DNA from: an uncultured Verrucomicrobiae bacterium
Lineage (GTDB): Bacteria > Verrucomicrobiota > Verrucomicrobiia > Limisphaerales > J093
Assembly: GCA_937946835.1 (NCBI GenBank)
Contig: CALFAV010000002.1
Coordinates: 1-61,837, forward strand
Direction of reading: 5' to 3'
Length of the DNA stretch: 61,837 nucleotides
Shown here in pieces: positions 50,133-58,290 of the stretch; position 1 is the stretch's first letter; every line of letters begins with the position of its first letter. The notes under the pieces were generated by a model. It was not told where the DNA came from. It was given only the letters and a program-made list of their open reading frames with translations, and ran no database searches. Position numbers and translations under genes: made by a program.

Positions 50133-51284
50133 TCAGGGGCGCCGAAGCAGCCGGTGCGGCCGCGCGAACACGTCCGCCGGCACGCCCAGGGCCTGTTTGA
50201 GTTCCACATCGCGGTCCCAGGGGTGGGGCAGGCGGCTGAGGCGCGCCATTTCCGCCAGTCGCAGGTTGAGGGGGAAGTACCACGGCGAAACCATCGGCAG
50301 GTTGATCAGCGGAAAGTCGCTGCCATAAACCAGCCGGCCGTGAAATTCCGGTCGCCGCAACACCTCGCCCAGGCGGCCCAGCCGGTTGAACTGGGTGAGC
50401 GCGGAGATGTCCGCGAAGAGGTTGGTGTGGCGGGTCATCAGCCGGGCCAGCCGATCGAGGTTGCGCTCGTCCGCGGTGCGGCCGCCACCAGCCGCGTGCG
50501 CGGCGATGACCGTCACCCCCAACCGCAGCGGCAGCTCCAGCCGGGCCGGGTCGGCGAAGTCGTCCGCGCTGCGGGTGAAGGAGTTCTCCGCGCCGGTGTG
50601 GGTGAGCAGCGGCAGGCCGAGCGCCGCCAGACGCCGGTAAAACGGCTCCAGCCGCGGGTCGGCGGGGTCAATTTCCTGAATCGCGGGCAGCCACTTGACC
50701 AGCACCGCGCCGTGGGAGGCCGCCCGGTCGAGCCGGGCCAGGGCGTCGGTCCGGTGCGGGTTGATGCTGGCGCCGAAGAGCAGGTTGGTGTGCCGGCGGC
50801 AGGCGGCGGCGACGAATTCGTTCGGCACAAAAAACTCGGTGCGGTTGGTGTCGAGGTTGCCCGCGGCATCCACCACGCCGTCCAAAGCCAGAATTACCGC
50901 CTGCTGAACGTGGCGGCTCCGGGCCAGCCGGGCGGAGAGGCGGGCGGGCAGGAGCGCGTCGCCCTCGCGTTCGAGTTCCGCGCGGCTGAGCCCGAAGGCG
51001 CGCAGGTAAAAGCCGAAGCGCCAGTTGTCGCGCAGCGCCGGTGAGATGAAGCAGCCGCTGCCACCATGGCCCAGGCCGGCCACGTGACAGTGCAGGTCCA
51101 CGACGGGGACGTTCGGCAGTGGTTGCGGGGGCAGGTAAGGCCCGGCAAAGAAGGCCCGCCGGGCCAGCGCGAGCGCGGCCAGCAGGCCGGTGCCGATGAG
51201 GGCCAGCCGGCGCCAGCGGCGGAGAAACCGCCCGCGCCGGGAGTCCGCACCGGCTTCAGCGGGAGGGAGCCTGGTCGGAGGCAT
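50133..51284 (-). CDS. Membrane-anchored amidohydrolase (Amidohydro_2 type)
   Basis: The 383-residue protein has a basic N-terminus, one membrane helix ('LALIGTGLLAALALARRAFF') and a metal-dependent TIM barrel: 'VVDLHCHVAGLGHG' (HxH), 'LVKWLPAIQEIDPADPRLEP', 'LPLLTHTGAENSFTRSADDF' (His), 'VTVIAAHAAGGG' (His) and 'LVYGSDFPLINL' (Asp). It resembles 2-amino-3-carboxymuconate decarboxylase-type hydrolases. ATG 51284 was preferred to an upstream start. The substrate is unknown. Confidence 0.8.
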   Translation of the reverse strand: MPPTRLPPAEAGADSRRGRFLRRWRRLALIGTGLLAALALARRAFFAGPYLPPQPLPNVPVVDLHCHVAGLGHGGSGCFISPALRDNWRFGFYLRAFGLSRAELEREGDALLPARLSARLARSRHVQQAVILALDGVVDAAGNLDTNRTEFFVPNEFVAAACRRHTNLLFGASINPHRTDALARLDRAASHGAVLVKWLPAIQEIDPADPRLEPFYRRLAALGLPLLTHTGAENSFTRSADDFADPARLELPLRLGVTVIAAHAAGGGRTADERNLDRLARLMTRHTNLFADISALTQFNRLGRLGEVLRRPEFHGRLVYGSDFPLINLPMVSPWYFPLNLRLAEMARLSRLPHPWDRDVELKQALGVPADVFARPHRLLRRP

Positions 51285-51346
51285 GAAAGGAAGGCAGGGC
51301 CGCGCCGGCCGGACACGCAATGGCGCTGGTGGAGTAAGCGTGGGCG

Positions 51347-51375
51347 CTGCAACGCCGGGGGCCTGCCCGTAGGGT
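51347..51375 (+). promoter_or_regulatory. Leaderless-type promoter of hicBA
   Basis: CTGCAA (51347-51352), a 17-bp spacer and TAGGGT (51370-51375), with six bases to the GTG at 51382. The -35 is weak. Confidence 0.4.
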
Positions 51376-51381
51376 TCGAGC

Positions 51382-51651
51382 GTGCAAATTGATTACACGG
51401 TGCAGATCTGGCGGGAAGGCGATCAGTTCATCGCCCACGCCATGCCGCTGGACGTGGCCAGTTCGGGGCCGACCCCCGCCGCGGCCCGGGCGGCGTTGGA
51501 CGAGGCCGTGCGGTTGTTCCTGCGCACGGCCGCGGAGCAGGGAACGCTGACGGACGTGCTCGAGGAGGCCGGCTACGTCGCCGGGGACACGGGCTGGCGC
51601 AGCCCGGAGTGGGTGGGAGTGGAACGTTCCACGGCGGCGCTCGCCGCTTGA
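51382..51651 (+). CDS. hicB: HicB-family antitoxin
   Basis: The 89-residue protein has the partial RNase H-like fold of HicB: 'YTVQIWREGDQFIAHAMPLD', 'VASSGPTPAAARAALDEAVR'. No DNA-binding HTH or ribbon-helix-helix is obvious in the C-terminus ('GWRSPEWVGVERSTAALAA'), so it may not repress by itself. It starts with GTG 51382. It lies before hicA, the reverse of the E. coli order. Confidence 0.8.
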   Translation: MQIDYTVQIWREGDQFIAHAMPLDVASSGPTPAAARAALDEAVRLFLRTAAEQGTLTDVLEEAGYVAGDTGWRSPEWVGVERSTAALAA

Positions 51652-51660
51652 ACGGCCGCC

Positions 51661-51894
51661 ATGCCGCGCTTCACGCCGGTTCTCTGGCGTAAGCTGGAAG
51701 CCGTGTTTCTGGCGGCAGGTTTTCGCTTTGCCCGACAGGAAGGCAGTCACCGCTCCTACGTACGCGCGGGCACGGCCCGGCCGGTGGTCATTCCCACCTG
51801 CGCCGAAGTGCCGGTGTTCGTCATCCGGACCAACCTGAAAACCGCGGGCATCTCGCGCGACGAATATTTCCGGCTGTTGAGCGCCGCGGGCTGA
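51661..51894 (+). CDS. hicA: HicA-family mRNA interferase toxin
   Basis: The 77-residue protein has the double-stranded RNA-binding-like HicA fold, with catalytic His30 in 'FRFARQEGSHRSYVR', then 'VVIPTCAEVPVFVIRTNLKT' and 'AGISRDEYFRLL'. HicA cleaves mRNA and is neutralised by HicB, 9 bases upstream. The gene looks intact. Confidence 0.85.
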   Translation: MPRFTPVLWRKLEAVFLAAGFRFARQEGSHRSYVRAGTARPVVIPTCAEVPVFVIRTNLKTAGISRDEYFRLLSAAG

Positions 51895-51968
51895 CCCGAG
51901 AGGAAGGGCGCATTGGGCGTCCCGAGATGCGGCGACGCCTTCAACCCACCCCGTAGTTCCGACCGGGT

Positions 51969-54182
51969 TCATACCAGCCGGGCCAGCTCGCGGTGGTTGA
52001 CCTTGCCGGTGCCGAGCTTGGGGATTTCCCTCACCGCCACCACCTCGCGCGGCACGCAGAGGTTGGGCAGGCCCCGCGCCCGCAGGGCGGCCCGGATTTC
52101 GTCCAGGCGCAGGCGCGGCTCGTTGGTGACCGCGATGAGGGCCTCGCCCTTGTCCTCGTCGGGCCGGGCGATCACGGCCACCTCGCAACGCTGCCCGTAT
52201 TGGGGGAAGGCCCCGGCCAGGGCGTCTTCGACCGCGGTGAGGCTGACCATTTCGCCGCTGACCTTGGCGAAGCGCTTGAGCCGGCCCCGGATGGTCAGGA
52301 AGCCCTCGTCGTCCACGCTGACGATGTCGCCGGTGTCGTACCAGCCGCCCAGGGCCTGGAAGGCGGCGTTGGCCTCCGGGTTCAGGTAGCCGCGCATGAC
52401 GTTCGGGCCGCGCACGAGCAGGCGGCCGGCGTCGGGCACGCCTTCCACCGGCTCCAGCCGCAGTTCCATGCCGGGCAGCAGCCGGCCCGCAGTGCCGTGC
52501 TTCGGGGCCATGGGCGTGTTCACACTGATGACCGGGCTGCACTCGGTGGCGCCGTAGCCCTCGAGGATGCGCACGCCGAACCGCTGCGCCCACACCCGCG
52601 CGGTCTCCTCCTGCACCTTCTCCGCCCCGGCGAAGAGGTAGCGCAGGGCGCGAAAGTCGAACGGATGCGCACGCCGGGCGTAGCCGTTGAGGAAGGTGTT
52701 GGTGGCCAGAAACACCGTGCACGCCCGGTCGTAGAGCACGTTTGGCAGGAGCCGGTAGTGCAGCGGTGACGGGTAAAGGAACACGTACAGGCCGCGCACC
52801 AACCCCAACAGCAGTCCCACCGTGAGGCCGAAGCTGTGAAACGTGGGCAGGGCGTTGAAGACCCGGTCGTGGTCGGTCACGTCAATCACCGCCAGCATCT
52901 GACGGATGTTGGCCAGCAGGTTGGCGTGCGTTAACTCAACGCCCTTCGGCACGCCCTCGGAGCCGCTGGTGAACAAGATTACCGCGGGCTGCTGGCCGGC
53001 ATCCGGGGCTGCGCGCCCCGAAGCCGGAACCTGCAGGCCGGAGACCGGGCCGGCACGCCCGGCTTTCGGCTCCGGCCCTGCCCACCGGCCCGCGTGTCGG
53101 AGCAGCGAGCCGGGCGCGAAGCGCATCCGCAGGGCGGCGGCCAACTTGGCCGGTCCGCGGATTTCGGCGCGCAGATCCTCGAGGTAAATCATCTCGAGAC
53201 CGGCTTCCGCGAACGGCTCGGGCTTGAGCCGTGCCCGTTCGAGAAACGCGCGCGAGGTAACGACGTGCCGCAAGCCCGCCAGTGCGGCACAGGTGAGCAT
53301 GGTGGCGGTGCCGGTGGTGAAGTTCAGAATGGCCGGTACCTTGCCCCGCGCCCACAGGCCCAGCAACGTCACCGGCAGGGCGTTGACGTTCGGCAACAGC
53401 ACGCCCACGCGTTCGACATCTCGCAGCCGCGCCGCCAGCCGCGCGCCCAGCAATTCGGCGCCGATCAACAACCGCCGGTAGGTGATCGGCTGCATCGTCG
53501 CGTCCTCGAGGATGCGGAAGCGCGGCACCCGGCGGGCCGTCTCGAGGATGGCCGCGGGCACGGTGGCCGGGCCGAAGGCCATTTCCGTCGCGAACTGCTG
53601 CGCCACCATGCGGTCGCGCAGCCAGGTGGTGAGCGTGGCGCGGGCGCGCGCGGTGCTCACGCCCTCGAGCCGCGGCGGGTCGAGCACTTCGCTGAAGTGT
53701 GCGGTGATGGGGGGCCACCAGCGCCGCCAACCGGGTTGCCGCGACCACTTGAGGCGGTGGGCGCCGCGCAGATAGCCGGTGACGACCCGCGCGCGGGTCT
53801 TGTGCAGCAGAAACCCGGTGCCGTCGAAAAGCTTCATCAGGCAGCCGGTGCGGCTGATCTGGCCCTCGGCAAAGAGCACCAGCCGGCCCCCGGCCTGGAG
53901 GTGCTCGGCGATGCGCTTGAGCGCGTAGGGCGAGGCCGGGTCAATCGGGAAGGTGCGCCGGTTGAGCATGATTTTCCGGTGCAGCCAGGAGAGCCGGGCG
54001 GCCACGCGCGAGACGACGAATTTCCAGTCCCGGTCCAACAGCACCCAGAGGAACAGGAAGTCGAGCCAGGAGACGTGGTTGGGCACCAGCAGCACGGGGC
54101 CGGGGGTCTTCAGCACCTCGGCACCGTACGCGCGGAAACGGAAGCAGACCCGGAGGAGACGATGGAAGAGGCGGCGGAGCAT
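51969..54182 (-). CDS. aas: Fused acyltransferase / acyl-ACP synthetase (Aas)
   Basis: The 737-residue protein has an N-terminal PlsC-like acyltransferase ('VPNHVSWLDFLFLWVLLDRD', His36 and Asp41 of the HX4D motif; about residues 25-190). A long AMP-binding domain follows: 'VILFTSGSEGVPKGVELTHA', 'LEGYGATECSPVISVNTPMA', 'GWYDTGDIVSVDDEGFLTIR' and 'KLGTGKVNHREL'. This architecture matches Aas, which activates fatty acids and re-acylates lysophospholipids at the inner membrane. Before the P-loop is an extra Pro/Ala/Gly segment ('RWAGPEPKAGRAGPVSGLQV', on to about residue 395) encoded by palindromic DNA. It is downstream of an LplT-like gene and a MarR regulator. Confidence 0.88.
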   Translation of the reverse strand: MLRRLFHRLLRVCFRFRAYGAEVLKTPGPVLLVPNHVSWLDFLFLWVLLDRDWKFVVSRVAARLSWLHRKIMLNRRTFPIDPASPYALKRIAEHLQAGGRLVLFAEGQISRTGCLMKLFDGTGFLLHKTRARVVTGYLRGAHRLKWSRQPGWRRWWPPITAHFSEVLDPPRLEGVSTARARATLTTWLRDRMVAQQFATEMAFGPATVPAAILETARRVPRFRILEDATMQPITYRRLLIGAELLGARLAARLRDVERVGVLLPNVNALPVTLLGLWARGKVPAILNFTTGTATMLTCAALAGLRHVVTSRAFLERARLKPEPFAEAGLEMIYLEDLRAEIRGPAKLAAALRMRFAPGSLLRHAGRWAGPEPKAGRAGPVSGLQVPASGRAAPDAGQQPAVILFTSGSEGVPKGVELTHANLLANIRQMLAVIDVTDHDRVFNALPTFHSFGLTVGLLLGLVRGLYVFLYPSPLHYRLLPNVLYDRACTVFLATNTFLNGYARRAHPFDFRALRYLFAGAEKVQEETARVWAQRFGVRILEGYGATECSPVISVNTPMAPKHGTAGRLLPGMELRLEPVEGVPDAGRLLVRGPNVMRGYLNPEANAAFQALGGWYDTGDIVSVDDEGFLTIRGRLKRFAKVSGEMVSLTAVEDALAGAFPQYGQRCEVAVIARPDEDKGEALIAVTNEPRLRLDEIRAALRARGLPNLCVPREVVAVREIPKLGTGKVNHRELARLV

Positions 54183-54183
54183 G

Positions 54184-54227
54184 GAAGTGCCAGAAGTTGG
54201 AAGTTGGAAGCTAGAAGCCAGAAGTCA
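54184..54227. repeat. Heptanucleotide tandem repeats between lplT and aas
   Basis: Five adjacent 7-mers GAAGTTG, GAAGTTG, GAAGCTA, GAAGCCA, GAAGTCA cover 54193-54227, preceded by an imperfect unit GAAGTGC at 54184-54190. They lie just upstream (in the transcription sense) of aas. The rest of the 341-bp gap (54228-54523) shows no gene I can support. Confidence 0.65.
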
Positions 54228-54523
54228 GTTGGCGCGGGCGTGGCGCCACTCCAAGCCCCCACCGGCCTGCAGGGGCAACCGCGGCGCGCGCCGGGAGGCA
54301 ACCAAACGCGCGATCCGACGGCACCGTGTCCCGCCCGGCTTTCAGGGGAGCAGACGGGCCCGCAAGAACTCCGTGGGGGCATGACTTGGCCGCGTCCGGG
54401 GGTTCTGGTTTGGAAATTGGGGTGTGGAATTCGGCGTTCATGGGACGAGCAAGGGGTGAGGGCGGACCGGGGGCGGGGATTTCGGATTTCGCACCGCGGC
54501 CTGTGCTCTGGAGCTTTCCACGT

Positions 54524-55813
54524 TCATGGTGCCCCCCGCAGTGATGCCACCACCGGCGCCGCGATCGGTGAGGGCCGGGGGAACTTCAGCGCCAGCGCCA
54601 GCAGGCCCAGCGCCCCGGCCAGCGCGATGAACATCATCTTGGGATCCGCGTTCCCCGCGGTCAGCGCCCCCACAAACCCCGCCCCCACCAGCATGGCGCA
54701 GTAGTCCACGAAGTTCTGGATGGCGATGGTCTTGCCGAGATGGGTCGGGTTGGCCTCGGACTGCAACGCGGCGTTGAGCGGCACCAGCAGCAGTCCGGCA
54801 AAGACCCCGGCGGCCACCAACACGCCCCCCACCACCGCCAGCCCCGGCAGGCCGCCCAGCAGCCCCAACCCCAGCACCGCCGCGGCCATTGCCCAACCGT
54901 AGCGTCGGGTCCAGGTCAGGTCGCCCACGCGGTGCAGTTTGCCCGCCAGCAGGCTGCCGGCCACGATGCCCAGCGCCAGGCCCACCTTTAGGAGCGCGAG
55001 GTTGGTGTTGGTGATCTTTGCAGTGGCCACACCGGCCTCCTCGAACACCGTCAGTCCCCAGGCCTGCAGGTTGTTGCGCATCGCCGCGCCGGCGAACCAG
55101 AACACCCCGCAGCCGAGCAGAATCCGCCCCAGCCGCGCGTGGCGCACCAAGGTCCACAGGTCGTGGCGGAAGTCCGTGAAACTGGTGCGCAGCCGGGCGG
55201 CGGCGTTGTGCGGAGTGCGCCGCATCAGCCCGTTGAAGAACAGCGCCAGGCCGTACCAGAGGGCCGCGGCCAGATAACACGGCACCAACGAACGCACCCG
55301 GTCGTACAACATGGCGCCGCCGCCCAGCCCGGCGAGAATCGCCACCAGGGTGAGCATCTCCACGGTGCCGTTGGCCTTGACCAGCCGCTCGCGGGCGACG
55401 ATCTCCGGCAGGATGCCGTACTTGGCCGGCGAGTACACGCACGCGCCGATGCCCACGACGGTGTAGCCCGCCACCTGCCAGGGCAGGTTGGCCGCGGCGT
55501 CCGTGGGATGCAGGAGGATGCCGGCCAGACCGAGCGCCGTGCCCAGGAGCTTGAGCAGGTTGCCCCCGGCCAACCAGGTGGTCTTGGGGAAGCGGTCGTT
55601 CAAAAACCCCGCCAGCGGCGCCAGCAGAATGAACGGCAGAAAAAACACCGCGCTGAACAGCGCGTTCTGCGCATTGACCGCCTGCTCGGTGATCCGCCCC
55701 GCGCTCTGGGCGAAGGTCAGCGGACCCAGGATGGCGGCGAGCAGGAAGTTGTCGCCAAACGCGCCGAGAAACTGGCCGGCGAGCAACAGCGGGTAGTTGC
55801 GACGGGCGGTCAT
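54524..55813 (-). CDS. lplT: MFS transporter, lysophospholipid transporter (LplT)-like
   Basis: The 429-residue inner-membrane protein has about 12 hydrophobic segments. It contains 'QFLGAFGDNFLLAAILGPLT', 'LAGFLNDRFPKTTWLAGGNL', 'SPAKYGILPEIVARERLVKA' and 'LEANPTHLGK'-like 'SEANPTHLGKTIAIQNF', the features of the LplT group. LplT flips lysophospholipids inward for re-acylation by Aas. The ATG overlaps the marR stop (ATGA). aas follows 341 bases downstream, and the two genes are fused or adjacent in many bacteria. Confidence 0.85.
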   Translation of the reverse strand: MTARRNYPLLLAGQFLGAFGDNFLLAAILGPLTFAQSAGRITEQAVNAQNALFSAVFFLPFILLAPLAGFLNDRFPKTTWLAGGNLLKLLGTALGLAGILLHPTDAAANLPWQVAGYTVVGIGACVYSPAKYGILPEIVARERLVKANGTVEMLTLVAILAGLGGGAMLYDRVRSLVPCYLAAALWYGLALFFNGLMRRTPHNAAARLRTSFTDFRHDLWTLVRHARLGRILLGCGVFWFAGAAMRNNLQAWGLTVFEEAGVATAKITNTNLALLKVGLALGIVAGSLLAGKLHRVGDLTWTRRYGWAMAAAVLGLGLLGGLPGLAVVGGVLVAAGVFAGLLLVPLNAALQSEANPTHLGKTIAIQNFVDYCAMLVGAGFVGALTAGNADPKMMFIALAGALGLLALALKFPRPSPIAAPVVASLRGAP

Positions 55814-56280
55814 GAACGGGGCGATTCGAGTTGGGCGGCGAGCGCCCGGGCGTTGACGGCCAGAGTCTCAAAGATACGGGTCAAGTCGCGCGCGCGGCCG
55901 GCCGCCAACCGACCCCAAACCCGCCGTGCGGCCTCCAGATAATGCGGGTGGATTTCCCGCCACAAGCGTTGGCCCGCGGGCGTGAGGCAGACCCGCCAGG
56001 CGCGGCGGTCGCCGGCGGCGTCGCGCCGGGCGAGCAGGCCCCGTCGCTCCAGCCGGTCCACCAGCCCGGTGACGTTCGAGCGGTGCATGATCAGTGCCCG
56101 ACCCAGCTCGGCCTGGGTGAGGCCCTCGGGCCGGTCGGCCAGCAGATTGAGCACGTTGAACTGACTGGGACTCAGCTCCCACCGGGCAAACAGGGCGTGG
56201 CTGGCGTTCCAGATCGTGTCGGCGGCGCGCAGCAACGCCAGGAGGGCCGCGTACCGGGGCTCGGGGGCGGGCGATGGCAT
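55810..56280 (-). CDS. MarR-family transcriptional regulator
   Basis: The 156-residue protein has the winged helix typical of MarR: 'LSPSQFNVLNLLADRPEGLT', 'QAELGRALIMHRSNVTGLVD', 'RLERRGLLARRDAAGDRRAW', then a dimerisation helix. ATG 56280 is used because an ATG at 56319 lies inside the palindromic operator. It overlaps the lplT-like gene by 4 bases, so it probably controls the marR-lplT-aas operon and itself. The ligand is unknown. Confidence 0.9.
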   Translation of the reverse strand: MPSPAPEPRYAALLALLRAADTIWNASHALFARWELSPSQFNVLNLLADRPEGLTQAELGRALIMHRSNVTGLVDRLERRGLLARRDAAGDRRAWRVCLTPAGQRLWREIHPHYLEAARRVWGRLAAGRARDLTRIFETLAVNARALAAQLESPRS

Positions 56281-56302
56281 GGACCAATGTCTGTGCTCGG
56301 AA

Positions 56303-56318
56303 TGTTGATTTGTCAACA
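56303..56318. promoter_or_regulatory. Probable MarR operator
   Basis: TGTTGA-TTTG-TCAACA is a perfect 6-4-6 inverted repeat that includes TTGACA on the minus strand (56316-56311), so a bound repressor would cover the -35 of the marR operon. It stands out in an AT-rich patch between the divergent genes. Confidence 0.55.
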
Positions 56319-56509
56319 ATCAATTTTTCCCGGCCCCGACGGACGGCAGCGCTCCGGGCGGCCGGGGCAAAACCCGACACGGGGATTTCCGAGGCCGGAG
56401 GCCGACCTTCGGACCCCGGCGGCCGTCGCTGTATCGGCTCCTCGAAACACCGCCGGTCGAAAGCCGGAACCCCGAGATGGTGTCCCCGGTCCGGCACTCG
56501 GAAGGGCGT

Positions 56510-56538
56510 GGACGCCAGCCCCGGCCGCGGCTTACCTT
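56510..56538 (+). promoter_or_regulatory. Leaderless-type promoter of the symporter gene
   Basis: TGGACG (56510-56515), a 17-bp spacer and TACCTT (56533-56538), with six bases to GTG 56545. Confidence 0.4.
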
Positions 56539-56544
56539 GCCGCC

Positions 56545-57876
56545 GTGCAACTCCGGGGCAGTCCTTCCGACCGGCTGGCCGCGCGCATTCTCTGGGGCAT
56601 GGGCGCCGGCCTGGCGACGGGGGGGTTGCTCCGCCTGGCCGGGGACCATTGGCCCCCGGCGGGGGCGACCGCGGAATGGCTCGCGCGGGAGGTCCTGGAC
56701 CCGGTGGGGTTGGTGTTTTTGCGGTTGTTGTTTTTCGTGGTGGTGCCGCTGGTGTTTGCCTCGCTGGCCCTGGGCATTTTGCAACTGGGCCGGCTCCAGG
56801 CGCTGGGGCCGCTGGCGGGGCGCACCTTCGCGCTCTTCGGCCTGAACATGGCCGTGGGCGTGGCGTTGGGGCTGGTGGTGATGAACACCATGCGCCCCGG
56901 CCGGGCCCTGGCCCCGGAGGCGCGGGCCGCGTTGCTGGCCCGGTACGCACCCGACGCCACCCGGGTGCAGGAGCGCGCGGCGCAGCAACCCGGCCTCAGT
57001 GCCCGCACGCTGGTGGAGATGTTTCTGCCGGCCAACCTGCTCCGCGCGGTGGTGGATTTCCAGATCCTGCCGTTGATTGTCTTTGCATTGCTGGTGGGGG
57101 TGGCGAGCCTGGGATTGCCGGAGGCACGCCGCGCCGGGCTGGGGGTGATGTGCGAGACGGTCGTGGCGCTCATGACCCGCCTGGTGCAGTGGGCCATGCG
57201 CCTGGCGCCCGCGGCGGTGGCGGCCCTGCTGGCCGCGGCGGTGATCCGGGCGGGATTCGACATTTTGAAGGCACTGGCGTGGTTCGTGGCGGCCTTGTTG
57301 CTGGCCATGGCAGTGCACCTGTTTGGCACCTTTTCGTTGCTGTTGCGGGGATTGAGCCGGCGCCGGCCCGGCGAATTTTTCCGCGCCGCCCGGGTGGTGC
57401 TGGTGACGGCGTTTTCCACCAGTTCGAGCAGTGCGACCCTGCCCACGACGCTGCAGGTGGCGCGGGAGCGGCTGGGCATCTCGCCCGCGGTGGCGGGGTT
57501 TGTGCTGCCGCTGGGGGCCACGCTGAACATGAGCGGCACCGCCTTGTACGAGGGATGTGTGGTGTTGTTTGTGGCGCAGGTGTTCGGGGTGCCGCTGGGG
57601 CTGGGCAGCCAGGCGCTGTTGCTGGTGCTGGCGGTGCTCAGCGCGGTGGCCGTGGCGGGCATCCCGGGGGCGTCCCTGCCGTTGATCGTGGGGTTGATGG
57701 CCACGTTCCACATTCCGCCGGAGGGCATCGCCCTGATCTACGGCGCGGACCGGATTCTGGACATGGCCCGGACCACGCTGAACGTGGGCGGGGACCTGGT
57801 CACGGCCTGCATCGTGGAGGATCGGCTGGGCGCGCAGGTGCCGGACCGTGCAGGGGGGACGCCGCTGGCGAAATGA
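56545..57876 (+). CDS. Dicarboxylate/amino acid:cation symporter (DAACS/GltP family)
   Basis: The 443-residue inner-membrane protein has the DAACS hallmarks: 'RLLFFVVVPLVFASLALGIL', the Ser-rich re-entrant loop 'TAFSTSSSSATLPTTLQVAR', 'VLPLGATLNMSGTALYEGCV' and 'IYGADRILDMARTTLNVGGD'. It probably imports glutamate, aspartate or C4-dicarboxylates with protons or sodium. GTG 56545 is preferred; earlier in-frame residues look non-coding. It is divergent from the marR operon, and the 263-bp gap between them holds both promoters. Confidence 0.9.
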   Translation: MQLRGSPSDRLAARILWGMGAGLATGGLLRLAGDHWPPAGATAEWLAREVLDPVGLVFLRLLFFVVVPLVFASLALGILQLGRLQALGPLAGRTFALFGLNMAVGVALGLVVMNTMRPGRALAPEARAALLARYAPDATRVQERAAQQPGLSARTLVEMFLPANLLRAVVDFQILPLIVFALLVGVASLGLPEARRAGLGVMCETVVALMTRLVQWAMRLAPAAVAALLAAAVIRAGFDILKALAWFVAALLLAMAVHLFGTFSLLLRGLSRRRPGEFFRAARVVLVTAFSTSSSSATLPTTLQVARERLGISPAVAGFVLPLGATLNMSGTALYEGCVVLFVAQVFGVPLGLGSQALLLVLAVLSAVAVAGIPGASLPLIVGLMATFHIPPEGIALIYGADRILDMARTTLNVGGDLVTACIVEDRLGAQVPDRAGGTPLAK

Positions 57877-57931
57877 GACTTGCTTTTGAGGGAAGCGGCA
57901 CCAAGCTTCGCCCAGCAACTGACAACATCGT

Positions 57932-58165
57932 ATGGCTGACAAGGCAAACAAATATCCCGAAAACGCCCCCGGCAAGTATTACGTGGACAATCAATGCATT
58001 GACTGCGACCTGTGCCGGGAAACCGCGCCCAACAACTTCAAACGCAACGAGGACGGCGGCTATTCCTACGTGTACAAGCAACCGGAAAACGAGGACGAGG
58101 AGCGCCAGTGCAAGGAGGCCAAAGAAGGGTGCCCGGTCGAGGCCATCGGCGATGACGGCGCTTAG
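57932..58165 (+). CDS. Single 4Fe-4S cluster ferredoxin
   Basis: The 77-residue protein has the cluster ligands C22, C25, C28 in 'QCIDCDLCRETAP' and C67 in 'KEGCPVEAIG'; C60 ('RQCKEA') may form a disulfide with the vacant second site. The fold matches monocluster ferredoxins of ~60-80 residues. Its many Asp and Glu residues give a strongly acidic electron carrier. Its codons are less GC-rich at third positions than its neighbours' (for example aaatatcccgaaaac). The redox partner is not in the window. Confidence 0.92.
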   Translation: MADKANKYPENAPGKYYVDNQCIDCDLCRETAPNNFKRNEDGGYSYVYKQPENEDEERQCKEAKEGCPVEAIGDDGA

Positions 58166-58186
58166 AAGGTGACGTTTACTTGACGG

Positions 58187-58223
58187 CAACCCGTCGGCCC
58201 GAGCCGGCGGGTTGTTTGTTTTT
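58187..58223. terminator. Terminator after the ferredoxin gene
   Basis: AACCCG pairs with CGGGTT around a short imperfect TCGGC/GCCGG extension, followed by TTTGTTTTT to 58223. It could also act on the facing tsaD transcript. Confidence 0.7.
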
Positions 58224-58290
58224 GGGGTCCTCCGCGCGCCGGTCTCCAATGCAGGTGCCCGGCCTGCGAGGGAGAATCGCTTGATTTTCA

